Positions 1-11,625 of a stretch of DNA of 64,000 nucleotides are shown here, piece after piece. The position numbers were made by a program, and so were the translations under genes. The notes under the pieces are model-generated. The model ran no database searches and had not been told where the DNA came from. It saw only the letters and a list, made by a program, of their open reading frames with translations. The DNA is from Romanomermis culicivorax (lineage: Eukaryota > Nematoda > Enoplea > Mermithida > Mermithidae): assembly GCA_963922205.1 (NCBI GenBank), contig CAWUHX010000345.1, forward strand, positions 124,001-188,000, given 5' to 3'. The first letter of the stretch is position 1. Every line of letters starts with the position of its first letter.

Positions 1-1452
1 CGGTCGCAAACAGTAAGATCTTACTCGATCAAGAAATCAAATAGCAAAATTAGATTTTTCATCGATCATCAAATCGGGCTGAATATTTGGACGTCTTGAT
101 GCGTTTGCAGGAATGCCACAGCAATTGTAATAATTTTGATTTCGAAAGTGCTTACAAAATAAGGGCTAAAGAAACGCGATATAAAACTGGTGATTTTGCT
201 AAGAAACGTAATGAATAAACGTGTCGTGTTTTGATTGAAAATAAACTTTTTTGATGAGTTCCGTTTTAAAAGCAAATTCAAAAAATTTGCCCTATCTGTG
301 ATACAAGTAAATTTGAATTAAATACAATCAAACTATACGAATTATATAATGCATTAATTTTTATCAAAAGTGTGCATTGATTATTTATGGCCCCTAAAAA
401 TGTCTGTTTGGCTCCTAAAAATTTAGGTCTAGGAGCCATTTGGCCTGTAAATTTTTGACGAAAAAAAGCCTGGTCTCAACTGATGTATTTTTAATAAACC
501 AAATATCGGATGCAATGTTATGCATGAAAATATTTTTTGGCCTAAAGCGCAATAAAATTAGTTATATTCGACAGATTCGTCGAAGTAGGTACGTCGAAAA
601 ACTCTGTTTCCTGCGCTCTATCCAACTCAATTTTTGACCGAAAAGAAAGGGTCGAAATTGTCTTGTTCTCCATCTATGGAAGCTCCTGGCTGCGGGTTTG
701 AACTAGGGTAGAGCTGGGCAATGACAGGAGTGGCTTGTTTGTTTGCTACACAATTTTTAATTTTTTTGCTGTCTTAAACGGGGAGTTGATACCATTTTTG
801 CTATTTCGCTCGAATTTATAAAAATAGTTGATATATATTTGATTGCATTGATTCTATAGCTGGTTCGACTAGACGACGCAAGTTGCCTAATTCTGCGCCA
901 AGTTGAAGGCGATATTTATTCATAGGAGTAACACCACGCTGCTTTAGGGTTTGAGGCAAGAAATGCCCATTGACGCTTTATGCGTTTCTGCGCATATTTA
1001 AACACACTTTGCTACCTCGAAAAAAGTAATCGAAAATGGAAAAACAAAACATAAGCTTTCGATCTCTTTTTCTCGAATAATGTTGAATATCGTAAAACTG
1101 ACATTAGTTGAACGATCTTATTCATGAAGATTCGGCTGATTTTCATAAATAAAATCTTTTGATGTTGTCAGAATTTCTGTGGATATTGGCTTTGCATTCT
1201 GGGAATGTGTTTTCTGTATTGGTTAAAATTTAACTTAGTTGATCATTTGATGCCATACATGTAATGGAGAGTCGTGGGAACCCCCAACTAAAGTTTAGTT
1301 TTCTCCACTCAAACCCTCACCTTCCCCCAAATATCTTGGATATTGGAAAAATATCTATAGTAGACATTCATGCACATAAGGGACAGACGATAAACTCTTC
1401 TACCTGAGACTCTGGGCATCCCCCAGTCCGAAAAAAATCATCAAACACCTGT
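1..1452. other. Intergenic AT-rich region, no gene seen
   Basis: I see no exon with a recognisable family and no long ORF. A short motif of the form GGCTCCTAAAAATTTAGG lies near 408-440. Related copies occur near 6900-6955 (inverted) and 8055-8125, which marks it as part of a dispersed repeat. The stretch around 1265-1430 has C-rich segments that resemble the repeat family seen at 12.5 and 21.8 kb. Confidence 0.5.
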
Positions 1453-1652
1453 CGTTTGCCCAAATCCACGTGGCCGGCGCGTCAGAAAAATAACGCTCGG
1501 TGAGGGACTCGAACCCTCGACCTTCTGCATACAAGGCAGACGCGCTATCCTACTGAACCGAGCCACGTAGATGGTTCGGAAATTGTGGTTGTAGTGGTGG
1601 GGGTGAGTGCGGGGCATGCCGCGTAATGAATAGCCAGACGCACCACTACAAT
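1453..1652 (-). repeat. tRNA-Thr-related SINE, copy 1
   Basis: About 200 bp are shared with 7224-7430. On the - strand the central part folds as a tRNA: a perfect 7-bp acceptor stem (GCTCGGT with ACCGAGC), a perfect 5-bp anticodon stem (TCTGC with GCAGA) around loop CTTGTAT (anticodon TGT, threonine), and a T arm GAGGG/CCCTC with a TTCGAGT loop. The D arm is degenerate. About 75 bp that can form a hairpin precede the tRNA module and about 50 bp follow it. Because the flanks are repeated with the tRNA part, this is a SINE-type repeat rather than a tRNA gene. Confidence 0.75.
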
Positions 1653-4600
1653 ACACCCTCCTGAACTTTTTCGTGGACAGGTTTTTTGATAATTTTTATG
1701 CATGTTATCTATGATAAGCATGCTTGTGGAGCTTTTTTTTGTCCACTCGTCCCCACACCCCTGGTCGATGATAAGTTCGAGGACCTTCGCTCTTGGAAAA
1801 TTTTTGCTGTGCATGTCCGATGGTCGAGATATGTTCCAGATAACCGCAAAGCAAATTTTTGGTCATTTCAAACTTGCTGCGGATTTTCACATCTCTAGTG
1901 TGCATCATCATGAGTAGGTAATGTCTCTTTATGATTCATTGTTGAGCTTTTCAGAGAATAATTTACGCCATTTATGACCTTTTTTTGTAGTTCGGTTTTC
2001 GTTCTTTCCCTGCGTGTATTGGCATCAACAACTTTTTCTGTAACGCGCTCCCAATACGTGCTGGGTTGGCCGCCGTCGCTGGTTTGGCAGCACTCGGTAT
2101 TGAAATCGAAAACTGTGTATTGATTCATAATATGCACATTGTTTCCTAGCTAACGAGAAAGATGCCGTTCGGCCATTTTCAGCTTACAGCAGTCAGTCGA
2201 TCCACTTGAATTTTTTCTTCATCTAAGACAAACACAGTCGACTTCATAGTTATACCAACTGCAGCGAGAGGAGATGTGGGCATATAAGTTGTCCTTGAAA
2301 GGTTCATTACGTTTGCCTAACGAATATAGTAGTGTATACATTATGCACACTTACTACAAAGCGCTTTGCATTTACTACTGTGAACAGTAGCCGCAAGAGC
2401 ACATGATAGAAAACAATGATTCAAATATTTTTAATGGTGAGAATGGATTTACTCCACTAAAAGGCAATCGATCAGCATTGCGGTTCTTTTTGGAAGATTT
2501 TAACTTATTCTGAAAGTCAAAAGGCAAAAAGCCGCATTACAATGTGCAAAAGTGAATGTATTTCTATTAGTTAACAACGATAATTATGCATCTTCAGCAT
2601 AAAACATGATCACTTTAGGAATTGTAAAAAATATATATTGGCCTCAACCTGCTAATCCTACTAATACCATGTATAGAGTCATCTTTTTCGGCAAGGTTGG
2701 ATAGGAGTCTCGGAGGGAACGGAAGCAGACAAGTCTGCTGACATGTAATGACTGGCTGAGGTGAATTTAAACGCATAAGAGGGTCAGTGGCTCAAATGGC
2801 TTAAAAGGCTTTGTGACTGAATAGACTGAACGGACTGTACGTATGGAACGAATTTCCTAAAACTCTTGGATAGGATTTAATGAACTCAACGGCTTCATGG
2901 ACTAAACGGACTGAATGGATAGAACGCGATTTCCAGGTTACTACGGCTTATGGGCTGGATGGTCTGAACGTTTCTATCCATAACTTTTCCTTGGTTGGGG
3001 TTCAAAAGCGCGAATGACCCGTAGCAGCAAATGAGCCCAATAGCGCGAACGGCTCATGAACGCGAAAGCAGTATATACTTAAATGCGTCCTATCCTTTCT
3101 ACTGTGAAAGACTCATAAGCTTGAAAGACTCATAATTGTTATAGTTTGTCTTAACTAATTTGTGAGAACTTAACGCATGCTAATGTTCAAACTCTGCTGT
3201 TTCCGACTTAATTTATGTTTTATTTACTCTAAAACAGTTGAACAAAGGCTTCTTTGAAGGAGCCTGCTTCTTTGTGGCATTTTGTGAAATGCAATATTTT
3301 TGTCAAGCTATTGAAAAAATACGGCACAATTCATCCCTAAATAGTGAAACTCAAGTGCATAGGCAAAAATGAGGCACAGAAAGAGTCCTTCTCAAAACAT
3401 TAATTCTCATGAACTACAACATAAGGATAGTTCTCAAATGAAATCTTTCTCGCGATTTTTCTTTTTTTCTCCTCTTTCGTTTTCTATTAGCTTTTTCATT
3501 TCTTACTTTCATTTTTTTTACTTCAGCATTCTCCCGCTTTTTAAATTATTCAGTTTTATTCAATACGATTATATCGTCTTACCCTGAAATACCCTGAATG
3601 TCACTTTAACCTGTTAGAAATAATCTTTTGAAATGAACCAAGATGATAAGAGAGAAAAAGCAATGACAGAGATAATAGATGATAAAGTGAAGAAAAATGT
3701 GAGAAAGCAAGCATGGAGAAAAAATAATAAAGAAGGAAACAAAGAGAGAAAAAAAACAGAAAAGTAGAATGAGAAGAAAAATTCGACCCTTTCTAGCTCA
3801 GAATCACTCTTTTGAGATTTCCTTCCTGTAGTATCAGTTTCTTTTTATGGGCTGACGAAAAAATGGATGGAAATTGCAACCCTTGCAAAATCTTGTGTGA
3901 CATGCCAAAATCAGTTGATATCAATATATAAAAAAACTGAAAAACTCTTAGAACGTATTGCTGTTTTATTGAAGTTCTCAGTTGTATTTTTTTCTATTTT
4001 TAACTCAAAAAGCCGAGGCTTCATGTGCATATTATGCGCCTTCTCACAAGCAGTTTTAATCAAGTGACGTGATAGCTTAGAAAATAACATTTTCGCGCTT
4101 TTGGGTCTTTGGCACAAATGGGCCCATCCACGCCAATTTGCCGTTCGCGCTTATTGGCTATATACCCATTTTCCATTTTCCTTATGGCTAGATAAGCTGA
4201 ACGAAAACGTTTTACTTTCTATTTCAATTCTTATTCCGATTTTAAATTTCTAATTATCACAGGTGACGTGATAGCGGCAGCCTATAATATAATTGGCCCC
4301 AAAATTCATGTCCCCCACCCTAGAGCCAAAACGGTAAGAGCTAGAACCTTGGGTTTTTTTCATAATTTTGGGCAACTATGGGGTGCCTGTTGTCATTTTG
4401 TCTCTATCTGCAAGTGGTGCTCGGTGGGGCACCATAAACATGCAAAATATGTACTTATTAAATGCCCCAGTCCCATTATGCCCCAGAATGGATGTGCCAT
4501 ATCCAAGCTCCATACTTTAGCCTAAGCATCTTGGGGGTGCAATCTCAAATGCGTTTTTTCATTATTCTAAATATGGCATCAATTCAATTATACAGTGGTC

Positions 4601-5806
4601 CAAGGTCCCGGGAATTCGACAATTTTGTTATATAATACCTATGATTTCAAAAAAATAATTTTTTTGCAGCATAATGCACTGCGGTGCCAGAATTTTTTGC
4701 AGTTTCAATTGAACCAGTTGCGCTATTTAGATTTTTGGGGTGCAAGGGTTTTCAACCATGGGGAGTTCAATGGATGCTGTTACTTTACACAACAAATTAT
4801 CGTGAGTGTCAGAGCACCCCATGGGGGGGGGGTATGGGGGGGGTATTACCCCCCTCTTAGATTTGGAAATTCATTTACTACCCCCATAAAAACAGCTCAC
4901 TATAGCAAAAAATTTTGGTAGACTTCATCCTCTCCCCAGTAGGTTATACTAATTCGAGAAAAATTGCAGAATGTGTGATTCTGAGGAATTACTCACTGCT
5001 CTTTTTGACACATTTACTGAGCAAATGATAACGAGAAAGTATGCAACTTCTGTGCCATATAGCGATTTTTAGGAAAGGATATCAGCACATTAATATATAC
5101 TGCTTGTAGGAAATCATTATAAATATAATTGGGAGATGAAATAATGCATTATGTATATGTGATTAATCGAAAAATCGCCCCTTGGGAAGAAAAACATTAT
5201 GTTCTTAAAATTCTGCCTCTTCATGCTCTCCTTTCCTTTTCTCCGCTTCTGCGTTGGGTCTTCTGTGCGCATATGGTTACCCATGCTGTGGCATACTTTC
5301 CTGCTATGAGTTGAGACATGTGAGGTCTGTTGACGTGGATCAGGAGTGGTACTTGGTTTCAAACTTGTAGTTCATAGTCTAATGGGATTAATAATACTAA
5401 AGTCACATTCAGCATCAGGACTCTCAATTGGACGCACTGTTGCAAGCCTAATCAGTGATGGGATAAGCCCTTACTGCTGAAGATGCTGGTTGAAACAATG
5501 TTTCCAAACGTATGTTGTGCCCGATTGTTGAAATGTGCAGGAATCAAAGTGTGACTATTCTGTACGTAAAGTTGCATGATGGAAAATGGAGTTAGAATAG
5601 TAAATGTTTTTTGACTGTAAAAAGCATAAAGTAGGGGCAGCATTAATCAGTTTTGTAACTTCAAGACAGTACAACTCCCCCCTCCTTAGCAAAAAGTTGA
5701 GAGCAAAAAAAAAAAAAAAAAAAGGTCACGGCATATTTCAAGTACTACCCTTAAAATTTAAGATTTTACCCCTACCTAAATTTTCGACCTTGGGGACCTC
5801 TGGTGA
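1653..5806. other. Intergenic region with simple and degenerate repeats
   Basis: No gene is supported. There is a degenerate tandem run of GACTGAACG-like units at about 2750-2960 and an almost pure purine stretch at about 3640-3780. A G-rich run lies at about 4820-4850. A single outlying monomer of the 5.8-6.5 kb satellite lies at about 4727-4812. The remaining sequence shows nothing I can name. Confidence 0.45.
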
Positions 5807-6470
5807 GTGTAAACAAACAGATTTGCGTAATTTTTTGGTGGATGGGGACTGGGGTTTTCAACCGCAAGAATTTCAATGGACACCGTCACTTTGCACGAAA
5901 AATTATCCTACGTGTAAAAAAAAGGTATTTCCGTGGTCTTTTTGGGGAAGGGGTTTTCGACTGCAAGAAATTCGATAGATGTGTTGGCTTTACTAAAAAA
6001 AATTATCCCGGGTGTAAACAAGCTCATTTTAAAGATTTCTTGGTGGAAGCTGTTTTCGACCACAGAAAATTCAATGGATGCAATCGCTTTGCAAAAAAAT
6101 TATCTCAAGTGTACGAATGTATTTCTGCCATTTTTTATGGAGGAGGAATTCGGTTGATGGATGCGGTCATTCTACATAAAAAAATTATCCTAAGTGTAAG
6201 CAAATGTATTTCTGCGATTTTTTGTGAAGAGAGCTTTTGGCTATGCAGAATTCGATGGATTTAGTCTCACCTAAAATTATCCTGAGTTTAAGAAAACGTA
6301 TTTCCGCGATTTTTGAGAGAAGAGGTTTCTGACCGTGGAGAATCCAAAGACGCAATCATTTTACGCAAAAAATTGTTCTGTGTGTAAACAAAGGCATTTC
6401 TGCAATTTTTTGGGTTGACGCGTTCTTGAGCATGGGGAATTCAATGGATATAGTCACTTTACACTCTGTT
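5807..6470 (+). repeat. Satellite of about seven diverged ~90-105 bp monomers
   Basis: Each monomer starts near a GTGTAAAC-like motif, continues with a segment resembling TTTCGACCGCAAGAATTCAATGGA, and ends with a run close to AAAAATTATCC. Starts fall near 5807, 5911, 6010, 6108, 6192, 6284 and 6380. The monomers differ by many substitutions and small indels, so the array is old. One related monomer lies apart at about 4727-4812. Confidence 0.7.
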
Positions 6471-7223
6471 TACAACGTGTTTTGAGTAGTATGCAGTTTA
6501 CACATCTTACCTTTACTGAAACTGAGAATTCGTAGCTTTGAAATTGTTTTTTATTGATTCTTTGATGTGTAGATGACTAAATTTAAATTTTGAATGTGTT
6601 TCTATGAAGACTTTGTGTTCCATCAACGTATGATAAATTGAAAATCAATAATATCTGAAAATGAAATACTCCAAGTAGTTTTGCACTCTGAGGATTGTGA
6701 CACAATTCATTTCGCAGAAAATTCCAAGTTCGCATAGCTACATTGCTCCAAAGTTCAGAATGTTAAAATTTTTTGGTTTGTATAGGTTGGTTTGTGTTTT
6801 GAAAAATGTATACGTGTTTCGAAATATCACAGCTCAGAAAACACATCACTCTGTTGCCAAATGTACATAACATGCAGACTACCATGATGCTTTGCTTTGC
6901 TTTGAAATTCATGGGCCAAATGGTTCCTAGGCCTAAATTTTTAGGAGCCAAAATTTAGTAATTGAATAATATCGAAAGATAGGCTTGTAACACACTGTAG
7001 AATGTGATACGTGTCCAAAAAAATTATTCTTCAAAATTTTATTTCCAGCCAGTGTTGTTCCGGTACAGGCCTCTTCCCACATGCATAAAGATCAGCCAAA
7101 AAATCTTTGTACAAAGAAAATTTGTTTGTATGCAAAAAACTACGATATATCGTATATTTTTGCAGATATCTTCGTCATAGATAGAAATTGAGTTCACGTC
7201 CTTCTGACACAAAAGTATAGTTT
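6471..7223. other. Intergenic, nothing recognised
   Basis: AT-rich sequence without a supported gene. It contains an inverted copy of the GGCTCCTAAAAATTTAGG-type motif near 6900-6955. Confidence 0.4.
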
Positions 7224-7430
7224 CGTATGCCCAAATCCACGTGGCTGGCGCGGCAGAAAAATAACGCTCAGTGAGGGGCTCGAATCCTCGACCTTCTGTA
7301 TACGAGGCAGACGCGCTACCAACTGCTCTAACCGAGCCACTTGGATGGGTCGGAAATATGTGGTTGTAGTGGTGGTGGTGAATGCGGGGCATGCCGCGTA
7401 ATGAATAGCCAGACGCATCACTACAACAAT
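7224..7430 (-). repeat. tRNA-Thr-related SINE, copy 2
   Basis: This is a second copy of the repeat at 1453-1652, with a more complete D region (GTTAGAGCAGTTGGTAGCGC). The anticodon loop reads CTCGTAT, giving anticodon CGT, also threonine. One anticodon-stem pair is mismatched and the acceptor stem contains a G-U pair. The same upstream leader and the same downstream tail accompany it, so the copies moved as a unit. Confidence 0.75.
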
Positions 7431-8499
7431 AGGGCATTGAAAAATGTAGCTTCTGTTCTCATCCCTTCCGGTGTCTCCTTTCCAGCGCATTGCGTCAAAG
7501 AAATTTCAGATTCTGACATTCGAAAATGTTAGAAAATCAATTTAAAGATAACTTATTCCAAAAGCATAAAGTTCAAATTTCAGTTAAAGACATGTCTTTA
7601 TCGTTATACAGCTTAAAAAACTCATGCTTTCATAAGTTTGAAAAACTTCAAGTTTAACTTGAAATTTCTGGAAATCACTTCCATGTTAGATATAAATTTA
7701 AACTCGGCTCCATGTTTAAAATTATAGTCAGAAAAAAGTTGCAAAAAAAGCAAAAAAAAAAACAAAAAACCTCCTAAATGCACCAAAATTCATCTTTTCT
7801 GTGTCAAACTCTCATATTTTCTCGCTTTTTTCGAAAATCTTTTTTTTCAAAAAGTTTGATTTCTGGAAAAGCAGTGGGCGGACCCATCCCGCCGAAAAAC
7901 TGTGGGTAGACCAATCAAATCAAATCCGGCGCGAAGCTCCGAAAAACTTGCAATGTTTTCTGATTTTGGAGCCTGCAGAACACTTACTTTAAATCTAAAA
8001 CTGAATGAAAATAGCTATTATTCACTAATATATACATGTATAAATCAAAATTTTAGGAGCTAAAATGGTTCCAAGACCAAAAATTTTAGCGGCTATCTCC
8101 AAATTTTTAGGGGGCCCAGGCTCCTAAAATGACTAAAAAACCTTAGACCTAACCACGTGTGAAGTAATTCTCCAATCTCGTGCTTTACACTTTTTATGTT
8201 TTTTCAAAGTGTCAAAAACGAAGTCAAAATAAACCAGAAAAGCCATTTTTGGGCAGGATGCCGCAAAATGTTCTTCTTCATCTCTGTAGCCACTCAGCTC
8301 CAACAAATTGTGTTGTTGAAATTTCAATCAGATCTGAATACCGTTTTGTTAGCTGCAGGCATCTGCACATTCTGGAGGTTGATACAATAATGCTGATTAA
8401 TATCAGTGAATATGTCATTAATGTCCGGTTCATACTTCTGCTCGTTGCTCGGCGAGCACGCTGAGCTATGCTCTGAGATGCTTGGTTAGCACTGCTCCG
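7431..8499. other. Intergenic, short dispersed repeats only
   Basis: No gene is supported. AT-rich, with A-runs near 7745-7770 and a copy of the GGAGCTAAAATGG / GGCTCCTAAAA motif at about 8055-8125. The GCTCG-rich outer edge of the long inverted repeat starts at about 8440-8500. Confidence 0.4.
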
Positions 8500-11400
8500 A
8501 GTAAGCTGCTCACCGAGCACGCTCAGCGAGCAAATATTTGCTCGGCGAGCAGAACCCTGAGCACAAAAAATATGCACCTCGAACATGCTCGAGATAGACG
8601 AAAATTTTTCTACTCCTCCGAGCATGCTCGACGAGCAACACAATGTCATAAGTATAGGCAGTCCCAAATTGAACAATGCTAGAAGTACCAATGTGAAATT
8701 CTATAATTGTGACTTACATTGTGGTATGTAGTTCAAAATTGATCGATCGGTTGCAGGTATGTAACGGGCCGATTAATAGCGAACCGAGTCACGGATCAAA
8801 AAAATTATGTTCCGTTCATAAACTGTAACAAGCACTTACTCGCAATATGACGTGCTTGTTTTTTATTAAATTTTTTAGTGTAAATAAACTTTGGAAATGA
8901 GAATTGACTCATATTATTGCTTTCAAATACCAGTTGCTGTACTGAGAAATGAGAAATGAATAAAATCTTCATCTTGTTAAAAGTAAAAAACGAAAATCAA
9001 ATGGTCTACGATGATTGAAAACTGATCAGAAAACCTGTAATGATAGCCAAAGATGATATGCCCCTCTTGTCTGCGGGGAAAATGTTTTTTTAGAATTTCA
9101 TTTTTTCTCAATCTCAAAAATCGCTCCTTGAAAACTTTCTCTCAGGTAGAAGACTATTTTTTGTTTCTTTTTCAATAAAGGCTTGTAAATTGACGAATGA
9201 CCAACATCGGTACCATATTGTTTACACAAAGGTTTCACTACCTATAGAACTTTTTGGTCCGAATGTTGTTAAAGCTTAATTGAGTGAGCACACAATCCGG
9301 CCCTACATGGGCAAAAGAAAGTCGTAAAAATGTGTTTGCTTTATAGTTTTATCAATAAACATGATTTTTATTTCATGTCTATACTTTCTAAAGATCGAAT
9401 TTCATTCCTTGTAAACATTCAATTTGAAAAAGTATTTAATAAGTTAGGGAAATCAAACGATTTTTAAGCATATATTTTCAGCGAAGGCTGAAAATTATTC
9501 ATCGCCCGTCGTGTCATAATGCATTGGAGGAAAAATCATACATTATATTCAACGTTTTTCTTATCTTAAATAACGAGAAGTGACCTAAGATGTACACCTG
9601 CCCAGAAATTTATCACATGCAAGGCTGATTAATTCAAGAATCGCCATAGAAAACAGGATATTATCGATTATAGCTCGCCCAAATAACCATCGGTCGATAT
9701 TAGTCGATGCCAAAATATCGATCATTCACTACTTTCGTTTACTACCTTCTTGGGGAAATTGCCGAGAAAATTTTACTTTCGAAATATATGTAAAAATGAC
9801 TGAATTCTATCTCGAATGTAGAATACAATTTTATTTGTTTTTTCTTCTAACAGTGTAAATGGTCAACTGAGACCCGTGATACAGCTCGCCAAGCATGCTC
9901 GGAGATGGTTCATATTTCGCGAACAAATTTTTCCCCCAAAATGCAAACTGATTTCTTTCCATGTATGAAGCATAAAATCAGTATCTTGAGTACTTAGTTC
10001 TTCCTTAATTTCTTTGAAGACCTTTTTTCCCTAACGTCCTTATAATCAGGGAATTAAACGTTAAACAGTAATTCTTTTCTACGGACCAGTTCAATAAGTT
10101 CAAATTTTTCACCATCTGATAATTTTTTTCCAATAGACATGGCAAAAACTTTATAACGAAAAAATGAAATCCCACAAATAAATCTAGCGATTAGGCATGT
10201 ATCGGACCTTCTGACCAGGTATGCTACTTGATCTTACACTATATTTTCTGACCCGACCCCAAGGAGGAAAAAAGACTCTTGTCCTTACGCGTTATCCAGG
10301 ATACCTCTGTGCCTTGAGAGTCATGGGTCAAAAAATTCAGTTGATCATTTTCACCGTTACGAGAAAAAACAGAATTTTACTCTACATGAGATTAATTTAG
10401 TCATTATTACATATATTCTGAAAATAAAATTTTCTCGGTAGTTTTCCAATGACAGTAGGATCGATGTATTGGCATCGGCTGATAATTGACTTTTTTAAAT
10501 ATCGGCCGATGGTCTTTTGGGCGAGCTATGATCGATTATATTCTGCTTTCTATGGCAATTCTTACATTAATCAACTCTGCATGTGGTTATTTACTGGGCA
10601 AGCGTAAATCTTAGGTAACCTTCGGTTATTTGTGATAAGAAAAACGTTGTTTGTAATGATAATGTGATTTTTTCCTTCAATGCATTATGACTTAATGGTT
10701 GAGAAATAATTTTTAGCCTTCACCTTCTGAAAAAGTATGCTTAAAAATTGTTCAATTTCCATAATTTACGAAGAATTATTCTACAATATCATGTTGAAGG
10801 CAATGATGTGGTGTCCAAAACTTTTTGAGATAAAATACTGTTTAAAATTGAGCGTTCTATAATTTCTATTGTGTTCCTAAAGTTCCATAGTGAAACTTTC
10901 GTGTGAACAATGTGATACCGATGTTGGTCATTCTTCAATTTACGAGCATTAAGTCTTGTACCCGAGAGAGAGTTTTCAAGGAGCTGTTTTTGAGATTGAG
11001 CAAAAAATGAAGTTCTAAACAAAAATCTTCTCCGCAGACAAGGAGGGCATACCATCGTTTATCATTTCAGATTCTTTGATCTATTTTCTTTTCAATAATC
11101 GTAGATCGGATTATTTTCGTTTTCATGCCTTGAATACGAGAAAGTTTTTGTTTATTTTTAATTTCTCTTGTCTCGTTTTTCATAACAGCAATTACTATTC
11201 AAAAGCAATAAGATGAGTCATTTCTAATTTTCAGTGTTTATTTACACTAAATAATAAACAAGCATGTAACATGGCGAGTACATGTGCTTGTACTGAAGAT
11301 ATTTTTTTATCCTTGACCTGGTTTGCTAGACGTCTCTGACCCGACCCGTGACACTTGGTATTTTTACTGCCTGAGCCCACCCGATATTCTTTGGCCCGAT

Positions 11401-11625
11401 ACATCCCTACCACCGACCGATCAGAACGCACAAAATTTCGCATTTTTTGTCCGCGCATTGTTCAATTTTTGATGCCCAGTCTGGGGCGTGCCTATACTTA
11501 CAGCGTGTTTTACTCGCCGAGCTTGCTCGGCGGAGTAGAAAAATTTTCTACTACCCCGAGCATGCTCAGCGAGCAAATTTTTTGTGCTCAGAGTTCTGCT
11601 CGCCGCCGAGCATGCTCGGAGATGA
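8500..11625. repeat. Long diverged inverted repeat (foldback), arms ~1.35 kb
   Basis: The left arm (about 8500-9880) is repeated in reverse complement as the right arm (about 10,310-11,625), around a central spacer of about 430 bp. Matching pairs run along the whole arms: the GCTCGGCGAGCAGAAC block (8540 and 11,600), TAAGTATAGGC (8650 and 11,490), TTTAGTGTAAATAAAC (8875 and 11,250), ACCAACATCGGTACC (9200 and 10,925), TCTTATCTTAAATAACGA (9560 and 10,640) and GGGAAATTGCCGAGAAAATTTT (9755 and 10,445). The arms have drifted with many indels. No transposase ORF and no terminal duplication were found. It may be a foldback transposon or an old palindromic duplication; transcription would give a long imperfect hairpin. 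Confidence 0.85.

Noticed and set aside
1497-1568. Functional tRNA-Thr gene
   Set aside because: The fold is good but the D arm is degenerate, and the flanks are repeated at 7.2-7.4 kb, so it is a SINE-type repeat.
5803-6264. 153-codon + strand ORF
   Set aside because: Runs through the ~100-bp satellite; the repeated peptide reflects the monomer and not selection.
8180-8691. ORFs on both strands near 8.2-8.7 kb
   Set aside because: They lie in the GCTCG-rich edge of the long inverted repeat and its flank; no domain, no splice structure.
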